A stretch of 25,914 bases of DNA from an uncultured Bacilli bacterium (GCA_947629285.1 CANRDA010000003.1:1-25914), one strand, 5' to 3'; shown: positions 1 to 7,955, counted from the stretch's first letter. A program made the numbers and translations. The notes: generated from the sequence alone by a model not told the origin.

Positions 1-70
1 TTTATATTAAAATTCTCATTTTAATATCATTTTCACTTAGTATGACTTGTTTTCCATAAAACTTTTCACA

Positions 71-2080
71 CTATCCTTCTTTAAAATGTATTTTATACCA
101 AGCAAGTTTATATCCGAATATTACGTATGATACTATATGTGATTTATATGGGATATACTTAATATTAGATAATATTTTAGCAAAATCATTATCTATTTTA
201 GATAGTTCATCTTTAAATAAATCTAATCTATCAGTTTTCCCCTTTACTATAAAGTCCATTATTTCATAGGCTTTTTTAGCCTCAATATTATGTTTAATTA
301 AATAACTTAAAATATCATCCCTTGTCATTATATAATCTTTAGTTATTAAAGTCTCTTTATTCATATCGATATCTAAATGAGATAGTGCGGATACTTTAAT
401 TATGTCTTCAAATGTTTTAGGTTTTATTATACTAATTAGTTTTCTCGCAATATCACTATCAAAATCAAATATTCCTTCTACCTCCCCTTTATTAAATAAT
501 TTTATTGTCTTTTCATCATCTAGTGGCACGTCAGAAAACTTTACTTTAGTTTCCTCTTCTAGTTTTTTTATTTTAGTTAACATGTCACACTCTAATATAT
601 CAAACTTAAATATATTTTTAATATTGTGGTAATCAAAATGAGTAATTTTAAAATTATCGGTTTTTTTATCGCATGGGTACGCAACTGGAGTAAAGTCATA
701 AATATCCATATCATCTGGAATTATAAATATACCACCTGGGTGTTGTCCTGTAACCTTTTTACTTGATGAGATTACACCTGATTTAACAATAGAATCATTC
801 CCAAACGTATCCATTAAATAATTATATACTTTCTTTTTTACTTCAGGTGAGAAATTCATATCTATATCAGGAACTTTATTTACATCGTATCCTAAGAACA
901 TATCATAAGGAATATTAAATCCATCCTTTATCATATCAATATTACATTCTTCACATTTTTTATCAGGCATATCTATACAAGAGCAACTATCACTAGTAAA
1001 AATACTCTTTTTACACTTACTACAACGATAGTGATTAATAAGTGGATTTATATCTGTTATACCTATTAGATAAGCTAGAAATGATGAGGCAACCCCTCCT
1101 CTTGGACATACTCTATATCCTAAACTTTCTGAATGCTCTACAAGCTTCTTATATACTAAATAAATAGTTACATATTCATTATTTATTATTCCAGATTTAT
1201 TATCTTTTCCATATAACTCTTCTTCTATTCTTGATTTTACTATATCAGGTAATGGATTGCCATATAACATGTATGCCTTATCATAGACCATATTTATAAA
1301 TAATTCTTTACTGTTTTCTATCTTTGGTAAATAAAGTTTATCACTCATTATTTCTATATCAAGAGTTAAACTAGCAAGTTTGTTTGGATTATTTATAACT
1401 ACATCTTCTAATACATCACTGTTTAGAAAACTAAGTTCATTTTTAATTTCTTTAGTAGATTTTAAGTATCTATCAAACTTATTATTTTCACTAGGATATA
1501 GTAAGTTATAATCATCCTTTTCTTCCTTTTTTACATAGTGAACATCACCAGTTGCGATAACTATTTTTCTTATATCTTTAGCAATATCTGTAACTCTTTT
1601 TAAATACTCATAAGTTGTATTACAAATTGTTTTTGGTTTAATCTCTATAAAGTCGTACCACATCATATCATCTTTTATCTGTTCGTCAGTTAAGTTATCA
1701 TAAATAGCACTCATATAAACAGTATCTAATCCATAAAGTAATCCATCACTTAAATCTACTAAATCCTTTTTAGTTATAACTTTATCTATTTTTATTTTAC
1801 TTATTATCTTATATAAGTTTTTTAAACCAATTTTATTTCTTACAATAACAGTTATTGGTATTGAAACATCATTTTGTACTATGTCTACAATAGAGCCGTA
1901 AATAACTTTAAAGTCGTTATATTTTTTCATATACTTATATATCTTTGGAAAACTTTCTACACTGTTATAATCTGTAATAGCAATTGCTTTTTGTCCTAAC
2001 TCTTTCGCATATTCAATTAACTCTTTAAAATCAACAATACTATCCATATTAGTAAATACTTTAAATTCAATTCTCTCCAT
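71..2080 (-). CDS. PolC-like protein lacking exonuclease and C-terminus
   Basis: A 669-residue paralogue of the Gram-positive replicative polymerase PolC, which is normally about 1,400 residues. The order is a PHP-like domain (about 1-240), then a polymerase core. The PHP metal ligands look lost: the usual HLHT is replaced by KVFT and AITDH by AITDY, and the 3'-5' exonuclease normally inserted in PHP is absent. The core keeps PRGGVASSF, a CxxC/CxxC zinc-knuckle region, VPDIDMNFS (two catalytic Asp), TGQHPGG and FDILECD (third Asp). About 50 residues of the fingers between GVISS and KKVTGQHPGG are missing, and the protein stops at KLAWYKIHF, losing the tau-binding C-terminus. The start at 2080 is chosen because GAGGAGG (2087-2093) lies 6 bases upstream; a longer start 17 codons upstream has no site. 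Its start is one base from the stop of the DnaB-like gene. It is more likely a derived accessory protein than the main polymerase. Confidence 0.8.
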   Translation of the reverse strand: MERIEFKVFTNMDSIVDFKELIEYAKELGQKAIAITDYNSVESFPKIYKYMKKYNDFKVIYGSIVDIVQNDVSIPITVIVRNKIGLKNLYKIISKIKIDKVITKKDLVDLSDGLLYGLDTVYMSAIYDNLTDEQIKDDMMWYDFIEIKPKTICNTTYEYLKRVTDIAKDIRKIVIATGDVHYVKKEEKDDYNLLYPSENNKFDRYLKSTKEIKNELSFLNSDVLEDVVINNPNKLASLTLDIEIMSDKLYLPKIENSKELFINMVYDKAYMLYGNPLPDIVKSRIEEELYGKDNKSGIINNEYVTIYLVYKKLVEHSESLGYRVCPRGGVASSFLAYLIGITDINPLINHYRCSKCKKSIFTSDSCSCIDMPDKKCEECNIDMIKDGFNIPYDMFLGYDVNKVPDIDMNFSPEVKKKVYNYLMDTFGNDSIVKSGVISSSKKVTGQHPGGIFIIPDDMDIYDFTPVAYPCDKKTDNFKITHFDYHNIKNIFKFDILECDMLTKIKKLEEETKVKFSDVPLDDEKTIKLFNKGEVEGIFDFDSDIARKLISIIKPKTFEDIIKVSALSHLDIDMNKETLITKDYIMTRDDILSYLIKHNIEAKKAYEIMDFIVKGKTDRLDLFKDELSKIDNDFAKILSNIKYIPYKSHIVSYVIFGYKLAWYKIHFKEG

Positions 2081-2081
2081 A

Positions 2082-2696
2082 CTAATCCTCCTCAATATTT
2101 GTAATAATATGATTACTTTTATCGTATTCAAATTTAAATGGTTTATTTATATTTGATATTTTAAAATGTGTATTATAATTTGGTATATCACTATCATTTA
2201 TAAATAAAATTATCTCCGCATTATATTTTTTACTATACTCATTTATTCTTTTTCTTACAGTACTTATATATTCCTCTGTCTTTAAAACAAATTCATTAAA
2301 GTTATCAATTATAATAACTTGATAAGGTTTAATAGAATCAATATCAAATACATAATCTAACCAAAGTTCTTGATTAAATATCTTAGAACTACTAATAACA
2401 ATATCAGAATTTCTTATTTCTTCTATTGCAGATACAAACTTTTTAGTATCTATCTTTTCACTTTTCAATTTATTACTTTTTATCCCAACTGGAAACATAT
2501 AACTATCTACTAGTTTAAAATCTATTTTAGATATTAAAGATATTAAGTGGTTAATGTAATATGATGAGTTAACATCAAAAGATTGAACATAAATACTTTT
2601 TTTCTCGTTAATTCCATATTCGTATAAAATGTTTAATAGCAGAGGAATCCTCTCTTTAGGATTCCTACTACTAATAACTGAAATATTTTCATTCAT
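2082..2696 (-). CDS. DnaB-like RecA-fold protein without Walker A
   Basis: A 204-residue protein whose layout follows the C-terminal ATPase domain of DnaB helicases. SRNPKERIPLLLNIL sits where the Walker A loop (GxxGxGKT followed by LALNI) should be, but the Gly-Lys-Thr is gone. YQVIIIDNFNEF matches the Walker B strand (IVIDYLQL), and the segment RKRINEYSKKYNAEIILFINDSDI matches the helix-strand that ends in SQLSR in DnaB. The N-terminal DnaG-binding domain is absent. The gene overlaps the upstream KOW gene by 8 bases and ends one base before the PolC-like start, so the three are co-translated. By inference it is a non-catalytic derivative. A RadA or KaiC-like origin is possible, since the similarity is a pattern match rather than identity. 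Confidence 0.55.
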   Translation of the reverse strand: MNENISVISSRNPKERIPLLLNILYEYGINEKKSIYVQSFDVNSSYYINHLISLISKIDFKLVDSYMFPVGIKSNKLKSEKIDTKKFVSAIEEIRNSDIVISSSKIFNQELWLDYVFDIDSIKPYQVIIIDNFNEFVLKTEEYISTVRKRINEYSKKYNAEIILFINDSDIPNYNTHFKISNINKPFKFEYDKSNHIITNIEED

Positions 2697-3435
2697 GTTT
2701 CATAACCTTATCCGTTTCATTTAACTCTACACGAGTCTCTTCTCCGAATATGTCTAAATTAACAGTAATTATATTCCCATCTATTTTAAGTATATCACCA
2801 AATAAGCCTTTAAAAGCACCACTTAACACTTCTATATTATCTCCTACTTTTAAATCAGTTATTGAAGTTCCACAGATATCACTTTCTTCGGGTTTCTCAT
2901 TTTGAGGTTTATCCTTAACATAAGCATAGAGTCTAAGAGGTGGCAAAGGAACCTTAGGAACTTTTAATCCGTAATAGTATTTATCAATACAGTATAGTTG
3001 ATATTCAGTTGGAATTCCCCCAATAGATGAATCATAACAATAATAGTCAATTACAGTTTCAATATATTCTTGAACATCTTTTGAATCTTTATGTTCTTTT
3101 AATACTCTACACTGTTCAATAATATTATCTTTAGAATTTAAAAGATTGCGTACAACTTCAAAATCATATTCATTTGAAGTAATTTCTGATAATCTAGGTA
3201 GTGGTTCTACTATCCTTTTAGCATCTAAACCATAATAGTACTTAACTATACAATATAGAATGTACTTAGAATCATAATCATAATAGCGAACTTGATTACA
3301 ACATATTAGTTCATCTATATATCTTCTTACTCCCTTCCTATTAGAATATTTTTTAAGTTCTTTTAATTGTTCTATTATGTTATCTTTAGAATCGACTATC
3401 TTCTTAACAGCCTTAGAACATTTTGCAATATTCAT
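2689..3435 (-). CDS. Duplicated-repeat protein with NusG-like KOW tail
   Basis: A 248-residue protein. Residues about 195-245 (KVGDNIEVLSGAFKGLFGDI, ending FGEETRVEL) match the C-terminal KOW domain of NusG, which in NusG contacts NusE/S10 or Rho. The N-terminal NGN domain is absent. In its place is a tandem duplication of about 85 residues: both halves start with SKDNIIEQ, contain a (Y)IDELI/(Y)IETVI element and end with LYCI.KYYYGL followed by P.P.LPRL/PLPPLRL. The start at 3435 has a perfect AAAGGAGGT, though 12 bases away. An extended -10 (TGATATAAT) precedes it. It is the first gene of an operon with the DnaB-like and PolC-like proteins. The function is unknown, but the company suggests a role at a transcription or replication complex. 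Confidence 0.7.
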   Translation of the reverse strand: MNIAKCSKAVKKIVDSKDNIIEQLKELKKYSNRKGVRRYIDELICCNQVRYYDYDSKYILYCIVKYYYGLDAKRIVEPLPRLSEITSNEYDFEVVRNLLNSKDNIIEQCRVLKEHKDSKDVQEYIETVIDYYCYDSSIGGIPTEYQLYCIDKYYYGLKVPKVPLPPLRLYAYVKDKPQNEKPEESDICGTSITDLKVGDNIEVLSGAFKGLFGDILKIDGNIITVNLDIFGEETRVELNETDKVMKHE

Positions 3436-3471
3436 ATAATTAAAATACCTCCTTTAATCAATTTCAATATC

Positions 3472-3480
3472 ATTATATCA
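3472..3480 (-). promoter_or_regulatory. Extended -10 promoter of the KOW/DnaB/PolC operon
   Basis: Reading the minus strand there is TGATATAAT, a consensus extended -10 element, followed by AAAGGAGGT and the first start codon. No good -35 box is visible 16-18 bases upstream, as expected for an extended -10 promoter. Confidence 0.5.
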
Positions 3481-3502
3481 TATAATTTTTCTTGTATTTT
3501 AA

Positions 3503-3532
3503 AACGACAATTTAAATATCAAAATTATCGTT
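3503..3532 (-). terminator. Terminator after the C-terminal-HTH gene
   Basis: Inverted repeat with 11-base arms (AACGACAATTT and AAATTATCGTT, one G:U pair) around an 8-base loop. Uridine tracts follow in both directions (TTTT on minus, TATTTTT on plus), so it may act bidirectionally. Confidence 0.5.
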
Positions 3533-3568
3533 ATTTTTAAATGTTAAATAGAGATTTTTATACTTGCA

Positions 3569-4585
3569 TTAATGTATGATATACCACTCATCTTTATTAT
3601 AATCATAGCCTATATTTTTATATACACAATTATAATCGTTCATATATCTTTCCGCATTCCTTTTAGATATAGAAAATGCACTACACAATTTTTCAGTTTT
3701 AATTTTGCTTTTGTTTTTAAAATATTTATTCATTTCTTTTAAAAATTCAAGTTTCTTCTTTGAGAATTCTACACTTTTTCTACTTAATATATAATCATAA
3801 TATAAATATATTAACTCATCAATGTCAAAATAATTATCATCTATAAAGTACATATTAGTATATTTTATATGAAATTTATTTATTTTATTTAAATCACTAG
3901 TAACAATATATACAAGATTAAAATGATTAAATAAGTGTCTATATTTTTTATCTATATCTATATAATTATCTTCTTTTAAATATCTCTCATTAATTATTAA
4001 TAAAAAACCTTGTTTTCTTTTTAAAGTTTCTATATCATCCACTCTTTTAATATATGGAAATCTAAAGTTAAAATCATCATTATCCAATTTCTTTTTATCT
4101 ATAAGTCCATAATCATCAGTATCACATATATACACATTTCTTCCAATATTATTTAAATTACCATTATATAAATTAATTTTTATGTAATGTTTATTTTTTA
4201 ATACCTTTATAAATCTATTTTGTAAATTAATACTAGAACTATAAGAAGAATCATTTTTTGAACACAATACCTTTAACATTTCAGGATTAACATACAAGAA
4301 AATTATAAGGTCACAGTCTATTATTTTATTACTAAAAAGTGGAACTCCTTTTTCTACTTTAATAGCTTGTTCTATTTTTTCTTGTTCAACATCTGGTATA
4401 TAATGTATATCTATATATCCAAATTTTTCTATTAATAAATCATCTAGTACTTTATCATATAATTTTCCCATATTTATTTTATTTTGAATTTCATTAAGTC
4501 CAATACCTATTGTACTTAACACTAAAACTCTTTTATCCATATTTTTTAACAATAACTTTTTTAACTTATTTATACTCTTATCCAT
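3569..4585 (-). CDS. Unrecognised protein with C-terminal HTH
   Basis: A 338-residue protein that I do not recognise. The first ~100 residues look alpha/beta: a strand with VLVLSTIGIGLNEIQNKI, then a hydrophobic strand DLIIFLYVN. The C-terminus (about 290-338) reads as a helix-turn-helix (TEKLCSAFSISKRNAERYMND) followed by a beta-hairpin ending EWYIIH, resembling the winged HTH of DeoR/WYL-type regulators but at the opposite end. The start at 4585 is preferred over 4597 because GAGGT lies 5 bases upstream of it, and the longer version's start overlaps that site. It has its own extended -10 and follows a terminator, so it is separately transcribed from the ImmA-type gene. A role as a transcription regulator is inference. 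Confidence 0.65.
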   Translation of the reverse strand: MDKSINKLKKLLLKNMDKRVLVLSTIGIGLNEIQNKINMGKLYDKVLDDLLIEKFGYIDIHYIPDVEQEKIEQAIKVEKGVPLFSNKIIDCDLIIFLYVNPEMLKVLCSKNDSSYSSSINLQNRFIKVLKNKHYIKINLYNGNLNNIGRNVYICDTDDYGLIDKKKLDNDDFNFRFPYIKRVDDIETLKRKQGFLLIINERYLKEDNYIDIDKKYRHLFNHFNLVYIVTSDLNKINKFHIKYTNMYFIDDNYFDIDELIYLYYDYILSRKSVEFSKKKLEFLKEMNKYFKNKSKIKTEKLCSAFSISKRNAERYMNDYNCVYKNIGYDYNKDEWYIIH

Positions 4586-4601
4586 ATAATACCTCATACC
4601 T

Positions 4602-4610
4602 ATTATAGCA
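4602..4610 (-). promoter_or_regulatory. Extended -10 promoter of the C-terminal-HTH gene
   Basis: TGCTATAAT on the minus strand is a perfect extended -10, 17-18 bases beyond a weak TTCAAG/GTTCAA box. It sits immediately after the upstream gene's terminator, giving a very short leader before GAGGTATTATATG. Confidence 0.55.
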
Positions 4611-4614
4611 CATT

Positions 4615-4637
4615 AAAAAAGATACTTGAACGTATCT
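4615..4637 (-). terminator. Terminator of the ImmA-type gene
   Basis: Minus strand AGATAC-GTTCAA-GTATCT hairpin followed by six T residues, 5 bases after the stop codon of the metallopeptidase gene. Confidence 0.7.
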
Positions 4638-4641
4638 ATTT

Positions 4642-5658
4642 TTAATTAATTTTTTCTCTATGAGCATTATATTCCTTACTTGAATATTTTATATATCCTT
4701 CATAAGCAAGTCTCGAATATAAAAATGATAGTGGAATATTATGTGATAAACAAATATCCTCTTTCTTATCAAAGTTATTTAAGATTTCTTGCCATATATA
4801 TCCATCAATCATTTGGTTTAGTGAAAATTCATCAGCCTCATTCTCACTTGATATATCATCTACGATAATCTTATTTTTAGCTTTATTGTAATCCCTTTTT
4901 ATATGACCTATTTCATGATATAGTGCGAAGAAGAAACTAGCTTTTTCTTTTAAATATTTTGCCATATATATTGCTGGATTTTTTCCTTTAACCATCATGC
5001 ATCCTCTTAGTTTGGTGCCACTTAAAGCATTTTCTATAGAAAGATATATCCCATATTTATTGAATAATTTTATTAATTCAGTTTCATTATATTTTTTATT
5101 TCTAATTATTTTTAATTCGTCTAACAATTTATTTAAATTAGAACTGTTATAATCATTGACTTCTTGTTTTTCTATAATTTCATCACAATGTCTTATCCAT
5201 AGATATATCTTTATCATATTCGCACTATCTTGCTTTTTAAACAATATTCTCTTGTTTAAATATTTATCTAATAAATTAAAATCTTTAACCTTCAAATAGT
5301 CTAATAAATCCATTGTATTTTGAGTTACAGATTCCTTATCTTTTAATACAATCCAATTTTTTTTGTACATTTCACTTAAATAGTAACTATTTAAAAAGTC
5401 TATAATTTCTTTATTAGTTTTAAAATTGCTCTTTAGATATTCATAAATTCTTTTTTTATTTTCAACATAAAATATTAAATTTATATCTATATCAGTTATT
5501 AAGCTTATAGCAAGCATAACACTTTCAGATATATTTGTATTTTCATTTAATATTTCATTCATATGTTTATTTGAAATACCAAGTCTATCAGCAAAATCAG
5601 TTTGCGAAATCTTATAGTATTCCAAATAATCTTTTAACATGCTCCCAAATCCGTTCAT
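4642..5658 (-). CDS. XRE-HTH / ImmA-IrrE-type metallopeptidase
   Basis: A 338-residue protein with an N-terminal XRE-type helix-turn-helix (about 7-60; ISQTDFADRLGISNKHMNEI) and a C-terminal ImmA/IrrE peptidase domain (PF06114 type) with the zinc motif HEIGH at residues 248-252. The family members ImmA and IrrE/PprI cleave DNA-bound repressors, and fused HTH-peptidases often regulate mobile elements or toxin loci. The start at 5658 is chosen because GGAGAGGGG lies about 5 bases upstream; the longer start at 5673 has no site. It lies between an Abi_2 gene and a C-terminal-HTH gene, each separated by terminators. A promoter with a 17-base spacer gives it an unusually long leader of about 75 bases. 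By inference it controls its own or neighbouring genes, and no substrate repressor is identified. Confidence 0.85.
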   Translation of the reverse strand: MNGFGSMLKDYLEYYKISQTDFADRLGISNKHMNEILNENTNISESVMLAISLITDIDINLIFYVENKKRIYEYLKSNFKTNKEIIDFLNSYYLSEMYKKNWIVLKDKESVTQNTMDLLDYLKVKDFNLLDKYLNKRILFKKQDSANMIKIYLWIRHCDEIIEKQEVNDYNSSNLNKLLDELKIIRNKKYNETELIKLFNKYGIYLSIENALSGTKLRGCMMVKGKNPAIYMAKYLKEKASFFFALYHEIGHIKRDYNKAKNKIIVDDISSENEADEFSLNQMIDGYIWQEILNNFDKKEDICLSHNIPLSFLYSRLAYEGYIKYSSKEYNAHREKIN

Positions 5659-5739
5659 ATTACCCCTCTCCATAATGTCTAGTATCTATATCCAAAAACT
5701 CTATTTCTTCTAAAAAGTTTATGAATATTTACCGCACAT

Positions 5740-5768
5740 ATTATAACCTATCAAGTAATAATATGTAA
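5740..5768 (-). promoter_or_regulatory. Promoter of the HTH-ImmA gene
   Basis: Minus strand TTACAT, 17 bases, TATAAT. The leader to the start codon at 5658 is about 75 bases, long for this window and able to hold a regulatory site. Confidence 0.55.
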
Positions 5769-5781
5769 TATTTTTTATAAA

Positions 5782-5808
5782 GAAAAAGAAATAATTTTTT
5801 GTTATTTC
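5782..5808 (-). terminator. Terminator of the Abi_2 gene
   Basis: Minus strand GAAATAA-CAAAAAA-TTATTTC hairpin followed by TTTTTCT, starting directly at the Abi_2 stop codon. Confidence 0.65.
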
Positions 5809-6741
5809 CTAATCTATATTTACTATATCTCTCCAATTATCTGGAAAACCTATTTGATTTAAGAAATTATTTATTGGAAGTATATTAGTCTTACCTTCCA
5901 ATATATCAATCTCATATCCAACTTCGTTTACAAAATCTCTAAACTCAGAATCAGTTAATAATTGCCTCATTATTATAACTACTGCGAACAAATCATTTTT
6001 ACCATAGTTATATTCCCCATCAGTCATATCTATATTGAGTTCATAGTGAAATCTAGTATCTGGTATAAATTTCTGAGTTCTATGGTCATAAAGTATATCT
6101 TCGTGTGCGCATAGATTTCTATAATTAGATAGTATTGATAAATAAATTACTAAACTTTCTACATCTAAGTTGTAAGTTTTTGCTATTTCTATTTGGTCTG
6201 AATCATCAAGTATATCATATAGTTCAGATACTATTCCAAACGATAATACTTTAACTAATATCCAAAGTGGAATATATCCATAGTTAGTTACATAGTGCAT
6301 CGTTGCGGAGTGTTGCTTAACATTATTCCTTATCTGTCTTTTTACTTTATTTAATATATCGTGAACTTGTCTAATTTTAATTGGGTCTTTAGAAAAGTTC
6401 TTAGGATTTAAGTAATCTTTCTCTTTATAACCATATTTTTTAGATAATTGATAACTTATTAAAGATTTGATATTATTTTCAATAATTAATAAATTCTTAA
6501 AGAATATATTTCTTACTCTTCTATCGAATACAAACATAGCATACAACTCTTCAAAAGTGGTGCCTGGTATAAACTGTTGTTCTTTCCTAGATTTCATAAA
6601 TAAATGTCTATATCCACTTATAAAAAAGTAGTTTTCTCTTAATAATATATTTTTAGCCTTTTCTATATCATTTATTACAAGACCCTTTGATTTTAATATC
6701 TCTATTTGTTCATCTAAAGTTTTAAATGTCTTTCTGTCCAT
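5809..6741 (-). CDS. Abi_2 (AbiF/AbiD-type) abortive infection protein
   Basis: A 310-residue protein of the Abi_2 family (PF07751), which includes lactococcal AbiD/AbiF. The N-terminus (KTLDEQIEILKSKGLVI, then ILRENYFFISGYRHLF) and the FDRRVRNIFFKNLLIIENNI helix are typical. The HEPN ribonuclease motif RxxxxH is present as RNLCAH in the C-terminal half (SNYRNLCAHEDILYDHR). Family members abort phage infection, and HEPN Abi_2 proteins have been proposed as relatives of Cas13. The start at 6741 is chosen for a GGTGA five bases upstream; longer starts (GTG or TTG region up to 6774) lack a site. A TATAAT at 6758-6763 gives a plausible own promoter. A terminator follows immediately. No companion RNA gene could be seen in the short flanks. 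Confidence 0.88.
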   Translation of the reverse strand: MDRKTFKTLDEQIEILKSKGLVINDIEKAKNILLRENYFFISGYRHLFMKSRKEQQFIPGTTFEELYAMFVFDRRVRNIFFKNLLIIENNIKSLISYQLSKKYGYKEKDYLNPKNFSKDPIKIRQVHDILNKVKRQIRNNVKQHSATMHYVTNYGYIPLWILVKVLSFGIVSELYDILDDSDQIEIAKTYNLDVESLVIYLSILSNYRNLCAHEDILYDHRTQKFIPDTRFHYELNIDMTDGEYNYGKNDLFAVVIIMRQLLTDSEFRDFVNEVGYEIDILEGKTNILPINNFLNQIGFPDNWRDIVNID

Positions 6742-6783
6742 ATCATTCACCATTATAATTATACAATGAAACAAAAAAAAATA

Positions 6784-7329
6784 CTAGTACTCATATATTC
6801 CTAGTAATTTTTCTTGTTCTGACTCTGTCAAGTCATCGAGTTTCCACTCATCATCTTCTTTAGTAAGCGAAAAATAAATCGTGTATTTTACTCTATCCTT
6901 ACTTCCTTTTAATAAATCTAATTTATAGTCATTAAATTTTGATTCATCAAAAACATTATTATCATCCATAAACTCAGATTCATTGGTTGTCCTATACTCA
7001 TCTGCTTGTTTAAGTGCTTTAGTGTAATCAGTAACTTCGATTTCAGTTTCTACTGTTGCTTTATCACCATTTACTGTCTCTTCTTTTATAGTATAAGTTA
7101 AATCTTGATAATGTTTCTTTAAGATATCTTTGTAAGTAGTCCTTTGGTCATCATCAAATAACTCTTCTTGATTTACTATTGAATCAAGTTTTGAAAGTAC
7201 ATTTGAATTTAACGTTTGATACTCATTTAAATAATTTTCAACTTTTTTAGTTGGAGTATTATCCATATTTCCTAAAGAACATCCTGTCATTACTAAAGCA
7301 AGAGTAAGTATTGATAATATTTTTTTCAT
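6784..7329 (-). CDS. Small secreted lipoprotein
   Basis: A 181-residue lipoprotein. It has a short signal peptide (MKKILSILTLALVMTGC) with lipobox MTGC, so Cys17 would be lipidated and the protein anchored outside the membrane. The remainder is acidic and mixed alpha/beta. The strand pattern (YTIKEETVNGDKATVETEIEVTDY and later VKYTIYFSLTKEDDEWKLDD) resembles NTF2/lumazine-binding-like lipoproteins of Gram-positive bacteria, but I cannot name a family. The site GGGAGGGAA lies 5 bases before the start and is sequestered in a hairpin. It follows a second lipoprotein gene by 48 bases and is probably co-transcribed with it. The stop is close to the Abi_2 promoter region. Confidence 0.8.
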   Translation of the reverse strand: MKKILSILTLALVMTGCSLGNMDNTPTKKVENYLNEYQTLNSNVLSKLDSIVNQEELFDDDQRTTYKDILKKHYQDLTYTIKEETVNGDKATVETEIEVTDYTKALKQADEYRTTNESEFMDDNNVFDESKFNDYKLDLLKGSKDRVKYTIYFSLTKEDDEWKLDDLTESEQEKLLGIYEY

Positions 7330-7334
7330 AAAAA

Positions 7335-7362
7335 TTCCCTCCCTTAATAATATGGGAAGGAA
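7335..7362 (-). promoter_or_regulatory. Hairpin covering the lipoprotein ribosome binding site
   Basis: Nine-base arms TTCCCTCCC (7335-7343) and GGGAAGGAA (7354-7362), one mismatch, around a 10-base AT loop. On the minus strand the 3' arm is GGGAGGGAA, the ribosome binding site of the 6784-7329 gene, followed by TTTTT and ATG. It could limit translation, or act as a weak terminator between the two lipoprotein genes. Confidence 0.5.
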
Positions 7363-7377
7363 TAATTTTTTTATACG

Positions 7378-7932
7378 TTAATTTTTACCAAATAATTCTT
7401 TTAATGTGTTTTTATCGTTTTCTAAAATCTCTTTATTTGTTTCTTTTAACTCGTCTTTATTCTCGTTATACCAGTCTTTCGCACTGTTATACTTCTCTTT
7501 TGCTTTATCAAATAAGTTACTTAGTGTCTCTTTATCACTTTCTATAACTTCTTTATTAGCTTCTTTTAATTCATCTTTATTCTCGTTGTACCAGTCTTTC
7601 GCACTGTTATACTTATCCTTTACCTTATCTACTATACCTGTCTTATTTGTATCAGTCTCACTATCTATAGTATCTTTGTTAGTATTTGTATCATTAATAT
7701 TTGAATTTGTATTATTATTAGTTGTTGAATTTGTATTAGTTGTAGTATTAGTATTTACTTTATTTTCACTATTATTTGTTTGAGATTCTTTTTCTTCAGT
7801 TTTATCTTTAGACTCCACTATCTCATCTTTTACTTCATCTTTGTTATCATAAATATTTACAACAACAGTCTTTTTCTCACCGCATCCAACACATAGTAAG
7901 CATAGTACAAATATAACTAAAAACTTCTTCAT
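7378..7932 (-). CDS. Repeat-containing lipoprotein with Asn/Thr-rich stalk
   Basis: A 184-residue lipoprotein. The signal peptide starts MKKFLVIFVLCLLCVGC, with lipobox CVGC. Then follows an acidic stretch, a low-complexity Asn/Thr/Ser stalk (runs of NTNTTTNTNSTTNN), and two copies of a ~40-residue helical repeat containing YNSAKDWYNENKDELKE. The repeats are nearly identical at DNA level (about 7414-7500 and 7540-7630), suggesting recent duplication. The start at 7932 is chosen because GAGGTGA lies 8 bases upstream; the longer start at 7965 overlaps the promoter. The promoter is strong (7956-7984), overlapping the stop of the upstream ATPase gene. A surface-exposed stalk protein is inferred; no catalytic motif is visible. 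Confidence 0.82.
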   Translation of the reverse strand: MKKFLVIFVLCLLCVGCGEKKTVVVNIYDNKDEVKDEIVESKDKTEEKESQTNNSENKVNTNTTTNTNSTTNNNTNSNINDTNTNKDTIDSETDTNKTGIVDKVKDKYNSAKDWYNENKDELKEANKEVIESDKETLSNLFDKAKEKYNSAKDWYNENKDELKETNKEILENDKNTLKELFGKN

Positions 7933-7955
7933 AATACAACTCACCTCGATAATGT

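Noticed and set aside
1..70. In-frame continuation of 22 codons after the TAG of the PolC-like gene, with a small AT hairpin at 6-25
   Set aside because: The continuation does not resemble the PolC C-terminus and TAG is a normal stop elsewhere in the window; the hairpin is AT-only with no T tract.
5674..5808. Companion non-coding RNA for the Abi_2 gene
   Set aside because: The only sizeable flank is filled by the Abi_2 terminator and the promoter and leader of the ImmA-type gene; no repeated hairpins are seen.
7406..7783. Plus-strand open frame of 125 codons opposite the repeat lipoprotein, and other plus-strand frames between 402 and 15315
   Set aside because: They lack ribosome binding sites and mirror the biased codons of the real minus-strand genes.
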